Part shown: piece by piece, positions 8,056 through 15,098 of the stretch
Layout: every line of letters starts with the position of its first letter
How positions within the stretch are numbered: position 1 is the stretch's first letter
NCBI RefSeq assembly: GCF_000719475.1
Contig: NZ_JOGO01000059.1
Span: 1 to 36,407, forward strand
Direction: 5' to 3'
Source of the DNA: Streptomyces sp. NRRL F-5630
GTDB taxonomy: Bacteria; Actinomycetota; Actinomycetes; Streptomycetales; Streptomycetaceae
Length of the DNA stretch: 36,407 nt
Program-made: the position numbers and the translations under genes
The notes under the pieces: generated by a model
What the model saw: the letters and a program-made list of their open reading frames with translations, nothing else
Databases searched by the model: none
What the model was told of the DNA's origin: nothing

Positions 8056-9048
8056 GTGAGCATGCCCACGACTCCCTCCGCCCCCTCCCCCGCGCCGCGG
8101 GCCGCCGCAGGGGCCTCGTTCGCCGAAGTGAGCGCCTCCGACGCCTCGTTGCGGCGCTTCCTGCACGGCCTGCCCGGGGTCGACCCGGTCGGCCTGGAGG
8201 CGCGTGCCGCCGCGCTCGGGACGCGGTCCGTGAAGACGGCCGCGAAGGTCCGCGCGATCGATCTGGCGATCTCGATGATCGACCTGACGACGCTCGAAGG
8301 CGCCGACACCCCCGGCAAGGTCCGCGCGCTCGCCGCGAAGGCCCTGCGCCCGGACCCGACCGACCGCTCCGCGCCCCGCGTCGCGGCTGTCTGCGTCTAC
8401 CCCGACATGGTCGCGACGGCGAAGGAGACGCTCGCCGGGAGCGAGGTCCGTGTCGCCTCGGTCGCGACCGCCTTCCCGGCCGGGCGCGCCCCGCTCGCCG
8501 TGAAGCTCGCGGACGTCGAGTCCGCGCTCGCCGCGGGGGCCGACGAGATCGACATGGTCATCGACCGAGGCGCTTTCCTCGCGGGCCGGTACGCGAAGGT
8601 CCACGAGGAGATCGTCGCCGTGCGCGAGGCGATCGGGACCCGCGCCCGGCTCAAGGTGATCTTCGAGACCGGGGAGCTGTCCACGTACGACAACATCCTG
8701 CGCGCCTCGTGGCTCGGGATGCTCGGCGGCGCGGACTTCATCAAGACCTCGACGGGCAAGGTCGGTGTCAACGCGACCCCCGCGAACACGCTGCTCATGC
8801 TCCAGGCGGTGCGGGACTTCCGCGCCGCGCACGGGGAACAGGTCGGGGTGAAGCCGGCCGGCGGCATCCGGACCACGAAGGACGCGGTCAAGTTCCTCGT
8901 CCTCGTCGCCGAGACGGCGGGCGAGGAGTGGCTGAGCGACGCGTGGTTCCGCTTCGGCGCCTCGGGGCTGCTCGGCGACCTGCTCATGCAGCGCCAGAAG
9001 CTGGCCACGGGCCGCTACTCCGGCCCCGACTACGTGACGGTGGACTGA
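8056..9048 (+). CDS. deoC: Deoxyribose-phosphate aldolase
   Basis: The 330-aa class I aldolase cleaves 2-deoxyribose-5-phosphate to glyceraldehyde-3-phosphate and acetaldehyde. The Schiff-base lysine is Lys230 in GADFIKTSTGKVG, and the second catalytic lysine is Lys266 in VGVKPAGGIR. EIDMVIDRGAF near residue 160 is also typical. About 70 N-terminal residues are Ala/Pro-rich, making it longer than enterobacterial DeoC. GTG 8056 fits the leaderless promoter; ATG 8062 is an in-frame alternative. The aldehyde dehydrogenase gene starts 4 bp after the stop, so the two are co-transcribed and the acetaldehyde has an immediate oxidase. Confidence 0.97.
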   Translation: MSMPTTPSAPSPAPRAAAGASFAEVSASDASLRRFLHGLPGVDPVGLEARAAALGTRSVKTAAKVRAIDLAISMIDLTTLEGADTPGKVRALAAKALRPDPTDRSAPRVAAVCVYPDMVATAKETLAGSEVRVASVATAFPAGRAPLAVKLADVESALAAGADEIDMVIDRGAFLAGRYAKVHEEIVAVREAIGTRARLKVIFETGELSTYDNILRASWLGMLGGADFIKTSTGKVGVNATPANTLLMLQAVRDFRAAHGEQVGVKPAGGIRTTKDAVKFLVLVAETAGEEWLSDAWFRFGASGLLGDLLMQRQKLATGRYSGPDYVTVD

Positions 9049-9052
9049 ACCC

Positions 9053-10519
9053 ATGGCACACGAGACCCCCTCCGCCGGGCCCGCTCCGGCCTTCACCGAC
9101 TACGCGCCAGCGCCCGAGTCGCGCGCCGCCGTCGCCCTCGCCTCTTCCTACGGCCTGTTCATCGACGGCGAGTTCACCGACGCCGCCTCCGGCGAGGTCT
9201 TCAAGTCCGTCTCACCCGCGACCGAGGAGGTCCTCTCCGAGGTCGCGCGGGCGGGCGAGGAGGACGTCGAGCGCGCCGTCGCCGCAGCGCGCCGCGCCTT
9301 CCCTGGCTGGGCCGCGCTGCCGGGCACCGAGCGCGCCAAGTACCTCTTCCGCATCGCGCGCCTCGTCCAGGAACGCGCGCGCGAACTCGCCGTCCTGGAA
9401 ACGCTCGACAACGGCAAGCCCATCAAGGAGACGCGCGACACGGACATCCCGCTCGTCGCCGCGCACTTCTTCTACTACGCGGGCTGGGCCGACAAGCTGG
9501 AGCACGCCGGTTTCGGCCCCGCCCCGAAGCCGCTCGGGGTCGCGGGCCAGGTCATCCCGTGGAACTTCCCGCTGCTCATGCTCGCGTGGAAGATCGCCCC
9601 CGCGCTCGCGGCGGGCAACACGGTGGTCCTCAAGCCCGCCGAGACGACCCCGCTCAGCGCCCTGTTCTTCGCCGACATCTGCCGTCAGGCCGGGCTGCCC
9701 CGGGGCGTCGTCAACATCCTTCCCGGGTACGGGGACGCGGGCGCGGCCCTCGTCGCGCACCCGGACGTGGACAAGATCGCGTTCACGGGCTCGACGGCGG
9801 TCGGCAAGCAGATCGCCCGCACGGTCGCGGGCTCGAAGAAGCGCGTGACGCTCGAACTCGGTGGCAAGGGCGCCAACATCGTCTTCGACGACGCCCCGGT
9901 CGAGCAGGCCGTCGAGGGCATCGTCACCGGGATCTTCTTCAACCAGGGCCAGGTGTGCTGCGCGGGCTCGCGGTTGCTCGTGCAGGAGTCGGTGCACGAC
10001 GAGGTCGTGGACGCGCTCAAGCGGCGGCTCACCACCTTGCGCGTGGGCGACCCGCTCGACAAGAACACCGACCTCGGCGCGATCAACTCGGCCGAACAGC
10101 TCGACCGCGTCACGCGGTTGACCGCTCAGGGCGAGGCGGAGGGCGCCGAGCGCTGGAGCGCCCCGTGCGCGCTCCCGGACGCGGGCTACTGGTTCGCGCC
10201 GACCGTCTTCACGCATGTCACGCAGGCGCACACCGTCGCCCGCGAGGAGATCTTCGGCCCCGTCCTCTCCGTGCTCACCTTCCGCACCCCGGCGGAGGCC
10301 GTCGCCAAGGCGAACAACACGCCGTACGGCCTCTCGGCGGGCATCTGGAGCGAGAAGGGCTCCCGCATCCTCGCCGTGGCCGAGAAGCTGCGCGCGGGCG
10401 TCGTGTGGGCCAACACCTTCAACAAGTTCGACCCGACCTCGCCCTTCGGCGGCTACAAGGAGTCGGGTTACGGCCGCGAGGGCGGCAGGCACGGCCTGGA
10501 GGCGTACCTCGATGTCTGA
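9053..10519 (+). CDS. NAD(P)-dependent aldehyde dehydrogenase (catalytic subunit)
   Basis: The 488-aa enzyme contains all aldehyde dehydrogenase landmarks: the Rossmann segment [21 protein letters not shown] near residue 165, [10 protein letters not shown] near 245, catalytic Glu268 in LELGGKGAN, catalytic Cys302 in [23 protein letters not shown] near 395, and [16 protein letters not shown] at the end. It begins 4 bp after deoC and overlaps the next aldehyde dehydrogenase-like gene by 8 bp. Acetaldehyde from DeoC is the obvious substrate, but this is inferred from position only. Its closest architectural match may be the N-terminal half of ALDH16. Confidence 0.95.
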   Translation: MAHETPSAGPAPAFTDYAPAPESRAAVALASSYGLFIDGEFTDAASGEVFKSVSPATEEVLSEVARAGEEDVERAVAAARRAFPGWAALPGTERAKYLFRIARLVQERARELAVLETLDNGKPIKETRDTDIPLVAAHFFYYAGWADKLEHAGFGPAPKPLGVAGQVIPWNFPLLMLAWKIAPALAAGNTVVLKPAETTPLSALFFADICRQAGLPRGVVNILPGYGDAGAALVAHPDVDKIAFTGSTAVGKQIARTVAGSKKRVTLELGGKGANIVFDDAPVEQAVEGIVTGIFFNQGQVCCAGSRLLVQESVHDEVVDALKRRLTTLRVGDPLDKNTDLGAINSAEQLDRVTRLTAQGEAEGAERWSAPCALPDAGYWFAPTVFTHVTQAHTVAREEIFGPVLSVLTFRTPAEAVAKANNTPYGLSAGIWSEKGSRILAVAEKLRAGVVWANTFNKFDPTSPFGGYKESGYGREGGRHGLEAYLDV

Positions 10520-11534
10520 GAAGTCCACGACCGAACAGCCCTCGGCGCGCAAGTCCCCGGCCGAGCGGCCCCCGGAGCGGAAGTCCGCGTCCGGGAAGCG
10601 GGGGAAGAGCGGCGGGAAGGCCGCCGCCCCGGAGGCGAGCGCCCCGGCGCCCCGCCTCGGCGTCTTCAAGACCTACAAGCTGTACGTCGGCGGGAAGTTC
10701 CCCCGCAGTGAGGGCGGCAGGGTGTACGAGGTGAGCGACGCGCACGGCGAGTGGCTGGCCAACGCCCCGCGCTCGACCCGCAAGGACGCCCGTGACGCGG
10801 TGGCGGCGGCGCGCAAGGCGTTCGCGGGCTGGTCGGGCGCGACGGCGTACAACCGGGGCCAGGTCCTCTACCGCGTCGCGGAGATGCTGGAGGGGCGCGC
10901 CGAGCAGTTCGCGCGCGAGGTCGCCGACGCGGAGGGCCTGGACAGGGACGCCGCGCGCGCCCAGGTGGACGCGGCCGTGGACCGCTGGGTCTGGTACGCG
11001 GGCTGGACCGACAAGCTCGCGCAGGTCGTGGGCGGGGCGAACCCGGTCGCCGGGCCGTTCTTCAACCTGTCGACGCCCGAGCCGAGCGGGGTCGTCGCGG
11101 TGCTCGCGCCGCGCGAGTCCTCGCTGCTCGGTCTCGTCTCGGTGCTCGCGCCCGTGCTCGCGACGGGGTGCACGGCGGTCGTCGTGGCGAGCGAGGAGCG
11201 CCCGCTGCCCGCCCTCTCGCTCGGTGAGGTCCTCGCCACGTCGGACGTCCCCGGCGGCACGGCGAACCTCCTGAGCGGCCGGATCGCCGACCTCGGCCCG
11301 ACCCTCGCCTCTCACCAGGACGTCAACGCGATCGACCTCACGGGCGCGGACGGCGGGGAGGCGGTCGACCTGGAGATCGCGGCGGCGGACAACCTGAAGC
11401 GGGTCCTGCGCCCCTCGGCGCCCGCCGAGGACTGGACCGCGACTCCGGGGCTGCGCCGCATGACCTCCGTCCTGGAGACGAAGACGGTGTGGCACCCGAC
11501 CGGCTCCCTGGGGGTCGCGGGTTCCTCGTACTGA
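10512..11534 (+). CDS. Non-catalytic aldehyde dehydrogenase-like subunit (ALDH16 C-terminal domain-like)
   Basis: The 340-aa protein starts at ATG 10512 inside the end of the upstream gene (8-bp overlap). A basic, Ser/Lys-rich 45-residue leader precedes an aldehyde dehydrogenase N-terminal (NAD-binding) fold: KTYKLYVGGKFPRSEGGRVY, the AFAGWSGATAYNRGQVLYRV helix, WVWYAGWTDKLAQ, and a Rossmann-like SGVVAVLAPRESSLLGLVSV. The whole catalytic domain with the Cys and Glu motifs is missing. It ends NLKRVLRP...ETKTVWHPTG, which I recognise from the pseudo-enzymatic second half of ALDH16 proteins (NLKR...KTIWVPYG). It is probably a structural partner of the upstream enzyme rather than a decayed gene, since the frame is intact and coupled. 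Confidence 0.9.
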   Translation: MSEKSTTEQPSARKSPAERPPERKSASGKRGKSGGKAAAPEASAPAPRLGVFKTYKLYVGGKFPRSEGGRVYEVSDAHGEWLANAPRSTRKDARDAVAAARKAFAGWSGATAYNRGQVLYRVAEMLEGRAEQFAREVADAEGLDRDAARAQVDAAVDRWVWYAGWTDKLAQVVGGANPVAGPFFNLSTPEPSGVVAVLAPRESSLLGLVSVLAPVLATGCTAVVVASEERPLPALSLGEVLATSDVPGGTANLLSGRIADLGPTLASHQDVNAIDLTGADGGEAVDLEIAAADNLKRVLRPSAPAEDWTATPGLRRMTSVLETKTVWHPTGSLGVAGSSY

Positions 11535-11562
11535 GCCGCCGGGCGCGGACAGCCGCCAACGG

Positions 11563-11594
11563 TGCGGGCCGCCCCCGACGGGGGACGGCCCGCA
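11563..11594 (+). terminator. Terminator of the deoC-aldehyde dehydrogenase operon
   Basis: TGCGGGCCG (11563-11571) pairs with CGGCCCGCA (11586-11594). CCCCC (11572-11576) pairs with GGGGG (11580-11584) around a GAC loop, and one A is bulged. This 14-bp stem begins 29 bp after the stop codon. The remaining intergenic DNA to 11797 holds nothing I can identify. Confidence 0.8.
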
Positions 11595-11797
11595 CAGTCA
11601 TGCGTCAACGCGGGGGTGCCGGGCCGGAGGAGTGCCGGGGCCCGAGCCCGCAGGCGGCACGCACCGGGCCGCGAGCGCCCCGCCCCGTCGACCGGCGCGG
11701 GTGGCTGCGGACGCTCCCGTAGCAGGTCAGGTGCGAGACGGGTCGCGCCGGCAGGCGGCAGGGACCCCGCCCGCCGTCCCCGCCCCGCGCGCCTCCT

Positions 11798-12223
11798 TCA
11801 GCCCCCGAGCCCCAGCGCGTGGACGACGCCCCCCGCCACCGGCAGCTCCGCCAGGCTCGCGCCGTTGGTGAGCGGACCCGTGACGTTCGTCGTGCCGACC
11901 GGCTTGAAGTCGGCGACCTGCGTGCCGACGCCGTTCGTGAGCGGGTCGGTGGTGGTACCGGCGAGCGGGTCGAGCTGGAGGTTCGTGACGCTGCCGAGGC
12001 CGTAGGTGGTCGCCGTCCGCAGGCTCTGGCTCGCGGCGTTCAGCGCGGCCTCCGTGTCGATCGGCTTGCTCAGATCCGGCCCGACCGTGCCCCGGTCCGG
12101 GGCCGCCGCGCTCGCGCTCGCGGCGGCGCCACCGAGCGCGGCACCGGCGACGGCGATGCCGAGCCCGGCCCGCAGAAGGGCGCGCGAGGAGGGAGAGGTC
12201 TTTGCGTGTCGTGCTGCTGCCAT
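11798..12223 (-). CDS. Small secreted protein of unknown function
   Basis: The 141-aa product has a clear Sec signal peptide: a basic start (AARHAKTSPSSR), a hydrophobic core (LLRAGLGIAVAGAALGGAAA) and an ASA-AA type cleavage site near residue 40. There is no lipobox cysteine. The mature part is rich in Thr, Gly, Asn and Leu with two similar blocks, DPLTNGVGTQ and GPLTNGASLA, and no cysteines. I do not recognise a catalytic motif. ATG 12223 is chosen because it places the signal peptide at the N-terminus. A promoter TTGGTA-18 bp-TACGCT lies about 45 bp upstream. Confidence 0.82.
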   Translation of the reverse strand: MAAARHAKTSPSSRALLRAGLGIAVAGAALGGAAASASAAAPDRGTVGPDLSKPIDTEAALNAASQSLRTATTYGLGSVTNLQLDPLAGTTTDPLTNGVGTQVADFKPVGTTNVTGPLTNGASLAELPVAGGVVHALGLGG

Positions 12224-12265
12224 GGCTGCCGCCTGCCGGTTCGTTGCGTGAGCGTGTGCGCACGC

Positions 12266-12295
12266 AGCGTAGGCGAGGTGTCGGTCGGGTACCAA
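12266..12295 (-). promoter_or_regulatory. Promoter of the secreted-protein gene
   Basis: On the reverse strand TTGGTA (12290-12295), an 18-bp spacer and TACGCT (12266-12271) form a housekeeping-type promoter. The resulting leader would be about 35-40 nt. Confidence 0.5.
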
Positions 12296-12347
12296 AGCGC
12301 GCCCCGGCGGGTCGGGCCGACGGGTGTATGCCGCACACTGGTTCCTC

Positions 12348-13022
12348 GTGAGTTCCCATCCCGCCGTACCGGTCCGGGTCGTCCTGCTCGCCGGGCCCTC
12401 GGGCTCGGGCAAGTCGTCCCTCGCCGCCGCCTCAGGTCTGCCCGTCCTGTCCCTGGACGACTTCTACAAGGACGCCGACGACCCGACCCTGCCGCTCGTC
12501 GCGGGCAAGGGCCCGCAACGCGACATCGACTGGGACTCGCCACTGTCCTGGGACCGCGAGCGGGCGCTCACCGCGATCGGCGAGCTGTGCCGGTCCCGCT
12601 CCGCCGAGGTCCCCGTCTACTCGATCGCCGAGAGCACCCGTACGGGCACGGAGACGCTTACGCTCGACCGCACCACGCCCCTCTTCATCGCCGAGGGCAT
12701 CTTCGCCGCCGACATCGTGAAGAGCTGCCGTGAACTCGGCGTGCTCGCCGACGCGCTCTGCCTGCGCGGGCGGCCGAGCACGACGTTCCGGCGGCGGCTC
12801 CTGCGGGATCTGCGCGAGGGCCGCAAGTCCGTGCCGTTCCTGCTGCGCAGGGGCTTCCGGCTGATGCGCTCGGAGCGGGCGATCGTGCAGCGGCAGGCGG
12901 CGCTCGGCGCGTATCCGTGCGGCAAGGAGGAGGCGCTGGGCCGGCTGGCCGCGGCGGCGTGCGCGCGCGGGCCGCTCGGAACGGCGGTACGGGAGCCGGG
13001 GACGGCGCGGACGGCGAGCTGA
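12348..13022 (+). CDS. Uridine kinase-like P-loop NTPase
   Basis: The product (224 aa from GTG 12348) has a Walker A motif LLAGPSGSGKSSL close to the N-terminus, followed by LSLDDFYKDADDP, the typical uridine/phosphoribulokinase loop with its catalytic aspartates. DIDWDSPLSWD and FIAEGIFAADIV (Walker B-like) follow, then an Arg-rich lid RRRLLRDLREGRKS. This fits a (deoxy)nucleoside or small-molecule kinase of the uridine kinase fold. Its place near nucleoside genes supports a salvage role, but the substrate is unknown. GTG 12324 is an in-frame alternative; 12348 is preferred because the P-loop then sits about 15 residues in. No ribosome binding site is visible for either. Confidence 0.85.
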   Translation: MSSHPAVPVRVVLLAGPSGSGKSSLAAASGLPVLSLDDFYKDADDPTLPLVAGKGPQRDIDWDSPLSWDRERALTAIGELCRSRSAEVPVYSIAESTRTGTETLTLDRTTPLFIAEGIFAADIVKSCRELGVLADALCLRGRPSTTFRRRLLRDLREGRKSVPFLLRRGFRLMRSERAIVQRQAALGAYPCGKEEALGRLAAAACARGPLGTAVREPGTARTAS

Positions 13023-13159
13023 GGCGGGGCGCGCCGCGAGCCGAGGCCGCGGCGGGGCGCGGAGGCGCACCCCGGGTTCCGCCCTCCCGGCGGGAGGGCG
13101 GGCGCCCCCGGAAACGGCGGCGGGACCGGAAGGCCCCCCAGCCCTCCGGTCCCGGTGCG

Positions 13160-13197
13160 GTAACCACCCCCGTGGTCACGACGCCACCCCCGTGGCG
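13160..13197. terminator. Tandem bidirectional hairpins between kinase-like gene and sigQ
   Basis: Hairpin 1 is 13160-13167 with 13172-13179 (8 bp, one A/C mismatch). Hairpin 2 is CGCCAC 13182-13187 with GTGGCG 13192-13197 (6 bp, perfect). Both have CCCC loops and share the CCAC(CCCC)GTGG core. Placed between convergent genes, they could end transcription from both sides. Confidence 0.6.
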
Positions 13198-13309
13198 CCC
13201 CGTGTTCCCCCGTGTCCGCCGCGCGTCCCGGACCCGTACTCCCCCGTACGTGCCCCGGCTTCCCCCGTGCGGCGAACACTCCCCCGTGTTCCCCCCCCGT
13301 TTCCCCCGT
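13167..13309. repeat. Eight copies of CCCCCGT
   Basis: CCCCCGT starts at 13167, 13187, 13207, 13241, 13262, 13281, 13294 and 13303. The first three are spaced exactly 20 bp apart. On the sigQ strand these are ACGGGGG runs just past the stop codon, a G-rich tract that could form G-quadruplexes. Confidence 0.85.
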
Positions 13310-13323
13310 TCCCCCCTCGGTCC

Positions 13324-14124
13324 TCAGGCGACCAGTTCGCCGAAGGACTCCTCGCGGTCACGGTCGCGGCTGAGCGCCTCGTCGTCGCGCAGGCGGCGCA
13401 GGCTGCGCCAGATGCTCGACTTGACCGTGCCGACACTGATGTCGAGGATCTTCGCGATCTCCGGGTCCGTGCGGCCCTCGTAGTAGCGGAGGACCAGCAT
13501 CGTGCGCTGGAGTTCGGGCAGCCGGGCGAGCGCCTGCCACAGGACGGTACGCAGCTCGGTGCCGCGCATCGCGTCCGTGTCGGAGGCCGTCTCCGGCAGT
13601 TCCTCGGTCGGGTACTCGTTGAGCTTGCGCCGCCGCCACGCGCTGATGTGCAGGTTGGTCATGGTGCGGCGCAGGTAGCCGCCGACGGCGGCCTTGTCGG
13701 TGATGCGGTCCCAGGCCCGGTACGTCGAGAAGAGGGCGCTCTGGAGCAGGTCCTCGGCCTCGAAACGGTCACCGGTCAGGTGGTAGGCGGTCGCGTACAG
13801 GGAGGCGCGGCGCTCCTGGACGTAGGCGGTGAACTCCGCCTCGTTCGCCCGGGACCGCTCCCCCGCGTCCCCCATGCTCTCCCCGTACGCGACACTCCGG
13901 TCCCCCTCTTTTCCCCCGCGGGGAACCGGAGCCACGTCCACCGGCGTCCCCAGCAGGGGATGCGGTGCACGACCGGTCCCACGGCCTCGTCCTCGTCCGC
14001 CCCCGGGCTCATGGCTCCGCTCGAACAAGGACACGGTCGCGGTACCGGAGGTCTCAGTCCGCGCGGCGTGGTCGTGCAGCCGGGTGATCACCGCACCGCC
14101 CGTGGTGCTGTGCCGAGTGCTCAT
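13324..14124 (-). CDS. sigQ: RNA polymerase sigma factor SigQ (SigE-family ECF)
   Basis: The 266-aa product has an N-terminal extension of about 100 residues. Sigma region 2 follows (ASLYATAYHLTGDRFEAEDL, TYRAWDRI, YLRRTMTNLHISAWRRRKLNE), and then region 4 (LARLPELQRTMLVLRYYEG, DPEIAKILDISVGTVKSSIW). Its gene is divergent from afsQ1, exactly as sigQ is in S. coelicolor, where AfsQ1 activates it and it influences antibiotic production. ATG 14124 has a strong ribosome binding site (GGACGGAGG) at suitable spacing; the upstream reading to 14232 has no such support. The AfsQ1-type box at 14250-14265 lies about 125 bp before the start. Confidence 0.93.
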   Translation of the reverse strand: MSTRHSTTGGAVITRLHDHAARTETSGTATVSLFERSHEPGGGRGRGRGTGRAPHPLLGTPVDVAPVPRGGKEGDRSVAYGESMGDAGERSRANEAEFTAYVQERRASLYATAYHLTGDRFEAEDLLQSALFSTYRAWDRITDKAAVGGYLRRTMTNLHISAWRRRKLNEYPTEELPETASDTDAMRGTELRTVLWQALARLPELQRTMLVLRYYEGRTDPEIAKILDISVGTVKSSIWRSLRRLRDDEALSRDRDREESFGELVA

Positions 14125-14249
14125 CGCGCGCCTCCGTCCTGAGGTGTGAGTGGTCTGCCGCGAGGCGTTCCGCCGTCCTTGCGGCCGGCCGGTGCGCCCC
14201 GTGTGCCAAGAAGACTGCCAACCCCAGTTCATGACCGTGTCCGCCGACT

Positions 14250-14265
14250 GTCACAGAGCTGTCAC
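14250..14265. promoter_or_regulatory. AfsQ1 box GTCAC-N6-GTCAC
   Basis: GTCAC (14250-14254), six bases, GTCAC (14261-14265) is a perfect match to the published AfsQ1 consensus GTnAC-N6-GTnAC. It lies in the sigQ/afsQ1 divergent region, where AfsQ1 binding is known in S. coelicolor. Confidence 0.88.
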
Positions 14266-14408
14266 AGCGCCTCCTCGCCCGCGCGTCCAAGACGCTCGCG
14301 CGTACGCGCGTGTCGCTCGGGCCGTACGGAGGGGCCGGCGCGTGCGGTCCCGGGGGCACGGGCCCCGCGTCCCGGGACCCGGAGGTCGAAGTCCGGGCGG
14401 CGGTGGGA

Positions 14409-14414
14409 CAGAAT
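14409..14414 (+). promoter_or_regulatory. Candidate -10 (CAGAAT) of afsQ1
   Basis: CAGAAT ends exactly 6 nt before GTG 14421, which has no ribosome binding site. The gene is probably transcribed leaderless. Confidence 0.5.
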
Positions 14415-14420
14415 GACCGG

Positions 14421-15098
14421 GTGCCTTCCCTGTTGCTGATCGAGGACGACGACGCCATCCGTACGGCCCTTGAGCTGTCCCTGACCCGCCAGGGGCACCG
14501 CGTGGCCACCGCCGCCACGGGCGAGGACGGGCTGACGAAACTGCGCGAAGAGCGACCGGACCTGATCGTTCTGGACGTCATGCTGCCCGGCATCGATGGC
14601 TTCGAGGTGTGCCGTCGCATCCGCCGCACCGACCAGCTCCCGATCATCCTGCTCACCGCGCGCAGCGACGACATCGACGTGGTGGTGGGCCTGGAGTCCG
14701 GGGCCGACGACTACGTGGTCAAGCCGGTGCAGGGGCGGGTGCTCGACGCGCGGATTCGCGCGGTGCTGCGGCGCGGGGAACGCGAGTCGAGCGACTCGGC
14801 GGTCTTCGGGAACCTCGTCATCGACCGCTCGGCGATGACGGTCTCCAAGGACGGCACCGAACTCCAGCTCACCCCGACCGAGCTGCGTCTCCTGCTCGAA
14901 CTGAGCCGGCGCCCGGGGCAGGCGCTGTCGCGGCAGCAACTCCTGCGCCTGGTCTGGGAACACGACTACCTCGGCGACTCGCGGCTGGTGGACGCGTGCG
15001 TGCAGCGGCTGCGGGCCAAGGTCGAGGACGTCCCGTCCTCTCCGAAGCTCATCCGCACGGTGCGCGGTGTCGGCTACCGGCTGGACGCGCCGCAGTGA
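14421..15098 (+). CDS. afsQ1: Response regulator AfsQ1 (OmpR/PhoB family)
   Basis: The 225-aa regulator has a receiver domain with the acidic pocket EDDD (8-11), the phosphorylated Asp52 in LIVLDVMLPG, Thr in LLTARSDD and Lys in VVKPVQGR. A winged-helix DNA-binding domain follows (LTPTELRLLLELSRRPG, then RLVDACVQRLRAKVED as recognition helix). Length and sequence agree with S. coelicolor AfsQ1, which responds to nitrogen or glutamate-related conditions and controls sigQ and antibiotic clusters. GTG 14421 gives the standard length; the ORF is open upstream but carries no family residues. Its stop overlaps the afsQ2 start (GTGA). Confidence 0.96.
   Translation: MPSLLLIEDDDAIRTALELSLTRQGHRVATAATGEDGLTKLREERPDLIVLDVMLPGIDGFEVCRRIRRTDQLPIILLTARSDDIDVVVGLESGADDYVVKPVQGRVLDARIRAVLRRGERESSDSAVFGNLVIDRSAMTVSKDGTELQLTPTELRLLLELSRRPGQALSRQQLLRLVWEHDYLGDSRLVDACVQRLRAKVEDVPSSPKLIRTVRGVGYRLDAPQ

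Larger units (their letters stand above)
13023..13323. other. 301-bp convergent intergenic region with hairpins and CCCCCGT repeats
   Basis: The region lies between the kinase-like gene and the 3' end of sigQ. The first 135 bp show nothing beyond very high G+C. The rest carries two tandem hairpins and eight CCCCCGT copies, listed separately. No credible gene is seen on either strand. Confidence 0.7.

Noticed and set aside
7156..9096. Extension of the PH-like protein frame upstream to 9096
   Set aside because: The extra part is antisense to deoC and lacks family residues; the start at 7908 fits the protein.
14292..14301. TACGCGCGTG, a near copy of the CTACGCGCGTAG operator upstream of afsQ1
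   Set aside because: It has lost the palindromic ends and is not placed against a promoter like the three perfect copies.
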